Assembly (NCBI GenBank): GCA_002451235.1
Contig: DKBN01000036.1
Span: 1-7,341, forward strand
Length of the DNA: 7,341 nucleotides
DNA from: Patescibacteria group bacterium UBA6899
Lineage (GTDB): Bacteria; Patescibacteriota; Minisyncoccia; Phycocordibacterales; UBA6899
Direction: 5' to 3'
The notes beneath the pieces are model-generated. The model was not told the DNA's origin. It saw nothing but the letters and a program-made list of their open reading frames with translations, and made no database searches. Positions 4,803 to 7,341 of the stretch are shown in pieces. Numbering within the stretch: the stretch's first letter is position 1; every line of letters starts with the position of its first letter. Made by a program: the position numbers and the translations under genes.

Positions 4803-5098
4803 TGAAAATGAAAACACACATTCCCCTCGGTACTCCGTTCCAGCAAAAAGTCTGGCGCGAGCTCATCAGAATCCCGAAAGGGAGGGTGATCACGTACAAA
4901 GAACTTGCAAAACGCATAGGGAAACCTCAAGCCGTGCGCGCGGTCGCCAATGCGGTCGCCGCGAATCCTGATGCGCCAAGGATCCCATGCCACCGGGTAG
5001 TGCGCTCTGACGGGTCGCTCGGAGGATATTCCGGAAAGGGGGGTGTTGCAACCAAACGACGGCTTCTTAAGAAAGAAGGCGTGGACCTCTCAATTTGA
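4802..5098 (+). CDS. Single-domain MGMT-type DNA alkyltransferase
   Basis: 98-residue protein equal to the C-terminal DNA-binding domain of O6-alkylguanine-DNA alkyltransferase (MGMT/Ogt). It shows the family start FQQKVW (13-18), the TYKELA segment with Tyr31-type base-flipping environment, the recognition helix with Arg46 in AVRAVANA, the active-site motif PCHRVV with Cys63, and the GSLGGYSG loop (71-78). The acceptor Cys is kept, unlike alkyltransferase-like (ATL) proteins with Trp there, so suicidal transfer of an alkyl group from DNA is possible. The N-terminal domain of full-length MGMT is absent. ATG 4802 is chosen because a -10 box lies 6 nt upstream; ATG 4808 and an upstream in-frame start at 4742 are less likely, the latter overlapping the tRNA promoter. 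It is transcribed divergently from tRNA-Ser and stands 62 nt before the DUF1993 gene. Confidence 0.92.
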   Translation: MKMKTHIPLGTPFQQKVWRELIRIPKGRVITYKELAKRIGKPQAVRAVANAVAANPDAPRIPCHRVVRSDGSLGGYSGKGGVATKRRLLKKEGVDLSI

Positions 5099-5103
5099 AC
5101 TTG

Positions 5104-5127
5104 CGTACCATCCTTGAAAAAGGTACG
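5104..5127. other. Inverted repeat after the MGMT gene
   Basis: CGTACC (5104-5109) and GGTACG (5122-5127) form a 6-bp stem with a 12-nt loop, 5 nt after the MGMT stop. No T run follows directly; a T7 run lies much later at 5154-5160. It could be a weak terminator or an operator for the next gene. Confidence 0.25.
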
Positions 5128-5160
5128 ATGTCAAACGCTTAGCATACTAACTATTTTTTT

Positions 5161-5682
5161 ATGCAGTACCCAATGTACGAGCTGACCGTCCCGTTGTTCG
5201 TGAAATATCTTCGGAATCTTCGCGCCATTCTTGAAAAGGCGGCGGAATTCGCGAAAGAGAGGAAAGTTGAGGATGCAACCATGCTTTCCGCTCGTCTCGC
5301 GATCGATATGTTGCCGCTCATGAAGCAAGTACAGATCGCATCGGACAACGCAAAGTCCACCTCTGCCCAGCTTGCAGGCGTCGATATCCCGACGATGGCG
5401 GATGAGGAGAAGACGATCGCGGACCTCATGAAGCGTTGCGAGAACACCATAGTATTTCTTGAGACCTTGAAACCGGAGCAGTTCACAGATGCGGAGAAGC
5501 GGAAAGTGAAGTTACGCTATTTTCCGGGTAAATTCTTCGTTGGCGGGGACTTTGTCGTGGAGTATGGGATCCCAAATTTCTTATTTCACGTCGTCACCGC
5601 GTACGATATTTTGCGCCACAACGGTGTCCCGCTCGGCAAAGGAGATTATGTGGGCGCCATGACGATGAGCGACGAAAAATGA
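5161..5682 (+). CDS. DUF1993 family protein (DinB-like fold)
   Basis: 173-residue soluble protein recognised as DUF1993 by the N-terminus MYELTVPLFVKYLRNLRAIL, the central region with PLMKQVQIASDNAKS, the acidic DEEKTIADLMKRCENTI helix and the C-terminal HVVTAYDILRHNGVPLGKGDY signature. The family is an all-helical bundle related to DinB/YfiT proteins; its reaction is not established. Length matches the family (about 165-175). ATG 5161 follows a run of seven T with no ribosome binding site; CATACT at 5143-5148 may be the -10, which would leave a leader of only about 6 nt. ATG 5173 is an alternative start. The ABC ATPase gene begins 9 nt after its stop, so the two are probably co-transcribed, but no functional link between this family and ABC exporters is known to me. 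Confidence 0.88.
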   Translation: MQYPMYELTVPLFVKYLRNLRAILEKAAEFAKERKVEDATMLSARLAIDMLPLMKQVQIASDNAKSTSAQLAGVDIPTMADEEKTIADLMKRCENTIVFLETLKPEQFTDAEKRKVKLRYFPGKFFVGGDFVVEYGIPNFLFHVVTAYDILRHNGVPLGKGDYVGAMTMSDEK

Positions 5683-5691
5683 TGTTACGGC

Positions 5692-6615
5692 ATGGATATG
5701 GATAACGCCCTCTCGATCACGGACCTCAAGAAGGTCTACCAGAACGGTACGACCGCTCTAAGAGGCGTATCCCTCGAAGTAGGACGAGGGGATTTCTTCG
5801 CGCTACTGGGTCCGAATGGCGCAGGGAAGACCACCCTCATCAATATCGTGACCGGGCTTGTGAATAAGACATCGGGAAAGGTCAATATCCAAGGTGTTTC
5901 GATCGACGATAATGCGCCGAAAGCAAAGCTCCATGTTGGTGTCGTTCCCCAAGAATTCAATTTTGGCATCTTTGAGGATGTCATCGATGTTGTCGTCAAT
6001 CAAGCGGGATACTATGGCATCCCGCGCAGAGAGGCGCTTCCGCGGGCGGAAACATATCTTAGGAAACTCGGACTGGGGGACAAATTGCATGTCCAAGCAC
6101 GTACGCTCTCTGGCGGCATGAAGCGTCGGCTTATGATCGCCCGCGGACTTGTGCATGAACCGAAGCTTCTCATCCTCGATGAGCCGACCGCAGGCGTCGA
6201 TATCGAGCTTCGGCGCGGCATGTGGGAATTCCTTAACGATCTCAATGCCAAAGGAACGACGATCATACTGACCACACACTATCTTGAGGAAGCTGAGCAG
6301 CTATGTAAGAACGTCGCGATCATCAACAAGGGAGAGATCGTCGCTTCGGGAGAGATACGGTCGCTTTTGTCGAGCATGGACGAGGAGACCTTCGTGTTCG
6401 ATCTCGACCAGGACCCGGATCAGAACCAGATCTCGAAGCTCTCCACTTACCAGGCACAACGATCTGCTCCACACGCTCTTGAAATGACGCTTACGAAAGC
6501 GCATCCCCTCAATAGCGCGATCCTGAACATCAATGCATTGGGACTTCAGGTGAAAAGCATGCGCAACAAGACAAATCGCCTTGAAGAATTCTTTATCCAT
6601 CACACGAGCAAATGA
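5692..6615 (+). CDS. ABC-2 exporter ATP-binding subunit (YadG/NatA-like)
   Basis: 307-residue ATPase that would power an ABC-2 type exporter from the cytoplasmic face. Motifs in order: Walker A GPNGAGKTT (40-48), Q-loop Gln87, signature LSGGMKRR (139-146), Walker B LLILDEP (159-165) with catalytic Glu164, D-loop AGVD (167-170) and switch His196 in TTHYLEEAEQL. All are intact. The region after about 225 is a C-terminal extension usual for this drug/polysaccharide-export subfamily. It resembles E. coli YadG most, judging by its YadH-like partner. ATG 5692 is used; ATG 5698 is equally possible, and neither has a clear ribosome binding site. The permease starts 1 nt after its stop, a layout for coupled translation and 1:1 assembly. 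The substrate cannot be told from sequence. Confidence 0.95.
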   Translation: MDMDNALSITDLKKVYQNGTTALRGVSLEVGRGDFFALLGPNGAGKTTLINIVTGLVNKTSGKVNIQGVSIDDNAPKAKLHVGVVPQEFNFGIFEDVIDVVVNQAGYYGIPRREALPRAETYLRKLGLGDKLHVQARTLSGGMKRRLMIARGLVHEPKLLILDEPTAGVDIELRRGMWEFLNDLNAKGTTIILTTHYLEEAEQLCKNVAIINKGEIVASGEIRSLLSSMDEETFVFDLDQDPDQNQISKLSTYQAQRSAPHALEMTLTKAHPLNSAILNINALGLQVKSMRNKTNRLEEFFIHHTSK

Positions 6616-6616
6616 T

Positions 6617-7341
6617 ATGGAACCGCGAGCGATGTGGATCAGCTATTGGACGATCGTGCGAAAGGAGCTTGTACGGCTTTTCCGTATCTGGTCGCAGACA
6701 CTTTTGCCGCCCGTGGTTACGACCGGATTGTACTTTCTTATCTTCGGGAAATTCATCGGGAGTCAAGTGCGGCCGATCGATGGCATCACGTATATGCAGT
6801 TCATCGTTCCCGGACTCGTTCTGATGGCAGCGATCAATAGCGCTTTCATGAACACGGCATTTTCTTTCTATTCATCGAAATTCCAAAAGACCATCGAAGA
6901 GGTGATCGTCTCACCGACCCCGCATCTTGTCATCGTACTTGGGCATATCACTGGGGGGATCCTGCGCGCTCTTATCACCGCGTTCTTGGTCATGGGGCTC
7001 GCGCTCTTCTTTACACATCTTACCATTCACTCGCTCCTTATTACCTTCGTCTTCATCCTACTTACCGCGTTCCTGTTCTCCCTGGCCGGTCTGATGAATG
7101 GTGTATTCGCCGACTCTTTCGATTCCGTATCCATCGTGCCGACGTTCGTCCTCACTCCGCTTACCTATCTTGGTGGCGTATTCTACTCGGTCACGCTACT
7201 TCCTGGGATTTGGAGAACGCTCTCGCATTGGAACCCAGTTCTTTATATGGTGGATGGATTCCGCTACGGCATGCTTGGAATAAGCGACACCAATATTACA
7301 CTTTCGTTTTGCATATTGCTCTCGCTCGTCCTTGTGCTCGG
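6617..7341 (+). CDS. ABC-2 type permease (YadH-like), 3' end outside window
   Basis: Membrane subunit of the exporter, open to the window end (241 complete codons). It closely follows the E. coli YadH pattern: YWTIVRKELVRLFRIW amphipathic start, TLLPPVVTTGLYFLIFG, YMQFIVPGLVLM (59-70), KFQKTIEEVIVSPTP (88-102), FSLAGLMNGVFADSFDSV (154-171) and VPTFVLTPLTYLGGVFYS (174-191), then HWNPVLYMVDGFRYG. Hydrophobic segments are at about 29-47, 60-83, 104-131, 137-163, 172-192 and from 228 on, as expected for a six-TM ABC-2 half. Family members have about 255 residues, so only some 15 are missing. ATG 6617 lies 1 nt after the ATPase stop; ATG 6632 (codon 6) is an alternative. It functions with the upstream ATPase; direction of transport is probably export. 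Confidence 0.95.
   Translation, partial: MEPRAMWISYWTIVRKELVRLFRIWSQTLLPPVVTTGLYFLIFGKFIGSQVRPIDGITYMQFIVPGLVLMAAINSAFMNTAFSFYSSKFQKTIEEVIVSPTPHLVIVLGHITGGILRALITAFLVMGLALFFTHLTIHSLLITFVFILLTAFLFSLAGLMNGVFADSFDSVSIVPTFVLTPLTYLGGVFYSVTLLPGIWRTLSHWNPVLYMVDGFRYGMLGISDTNITLSFCILLSLVLVL

Noticed and set aside
5803..6279. Minus-strand open frame of 158 codons opposite the ABC ATPase
   Set aside because: Antisense shadow of an intact ATPase with all motifs; no start signal.
6612..6840. Two short plus-strand frames at the permease start
   Set aside because: They are out of frame with the clearly YadH-like protein beginning at 6617.
1..7341. CRISPR array, insertion sequence or prophage
   Set aside because: No regularly spaced repeats, transposase, integrase or terminal inverted repeats were seen.

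Overview
The window reads as a chromosomal segment of a Candidate Phyla Radiation (Patescibacteria, probably Parcubacteria-like) bacterium. This is an inference from the gene mix and compact layout: an HtpX-type protease, a DUF1189-like membrane protein, a single-domain MGMT, several short orphan proteins, start codons often without a ribosome binding site, and -10 boxes placed so close to ATG that transcripts would be leaderless. No transposase, integrase, phage gene or CRISPR array was seen.

Layout. 18-914 is an HtpX-like membrane zinc protease. 1001-1501 is an orphan protein with a cysteine cluster and a Lys/Arg-rich tail, ending in a clear terminator. 1552-2472 is a DUF1189-like membrane protein. 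It is followed at once by an HD-domain nucleotide phosphohydrolase (2486-2956) whose reading frame is cut by an in-frame TAG and then continues protein-like to 3103. Converging on it from the minus strand is an orphan gene (start 3688) whose open frame runs through its own rho-independent terminator. A divergent orphan (3821-4255) has a good promoter, a ribosome binding site and a terminator.

4256-4740 holds no protein gene but is an RNA locus on the minus strand: a tRNA-Ser(GGA) at 4646-4732, then an apparently independent small RNA of about 155-190 nt (about 4364-4554) with its own promoter, a possible rod-like fold and a terminator. It is not tmRNA, RNase P RNA or SRP RNA by motif; a divergent 6S RNA is one possibility.

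The right third, all plus strand, holds a one-domain MGMT/alkyltransferase (4802-5098), a DUF1993 (DinB-like fold) protein (5161-5682), and a YadG/YadH-type ABC exporter: ATPase at 5692-6615 and permease from 6617 past the window end. DUF1993, ATPase and permease are tightly spaced and probably one operon.

The most notable signals are the unidentified small RNA, the paired 3'-end anomalies of the two convergent genes at 2950-3190 (in-frame amber; stop-less frame through a terminator), and the repeated TATACT-N6-ATG leaderless architecture.
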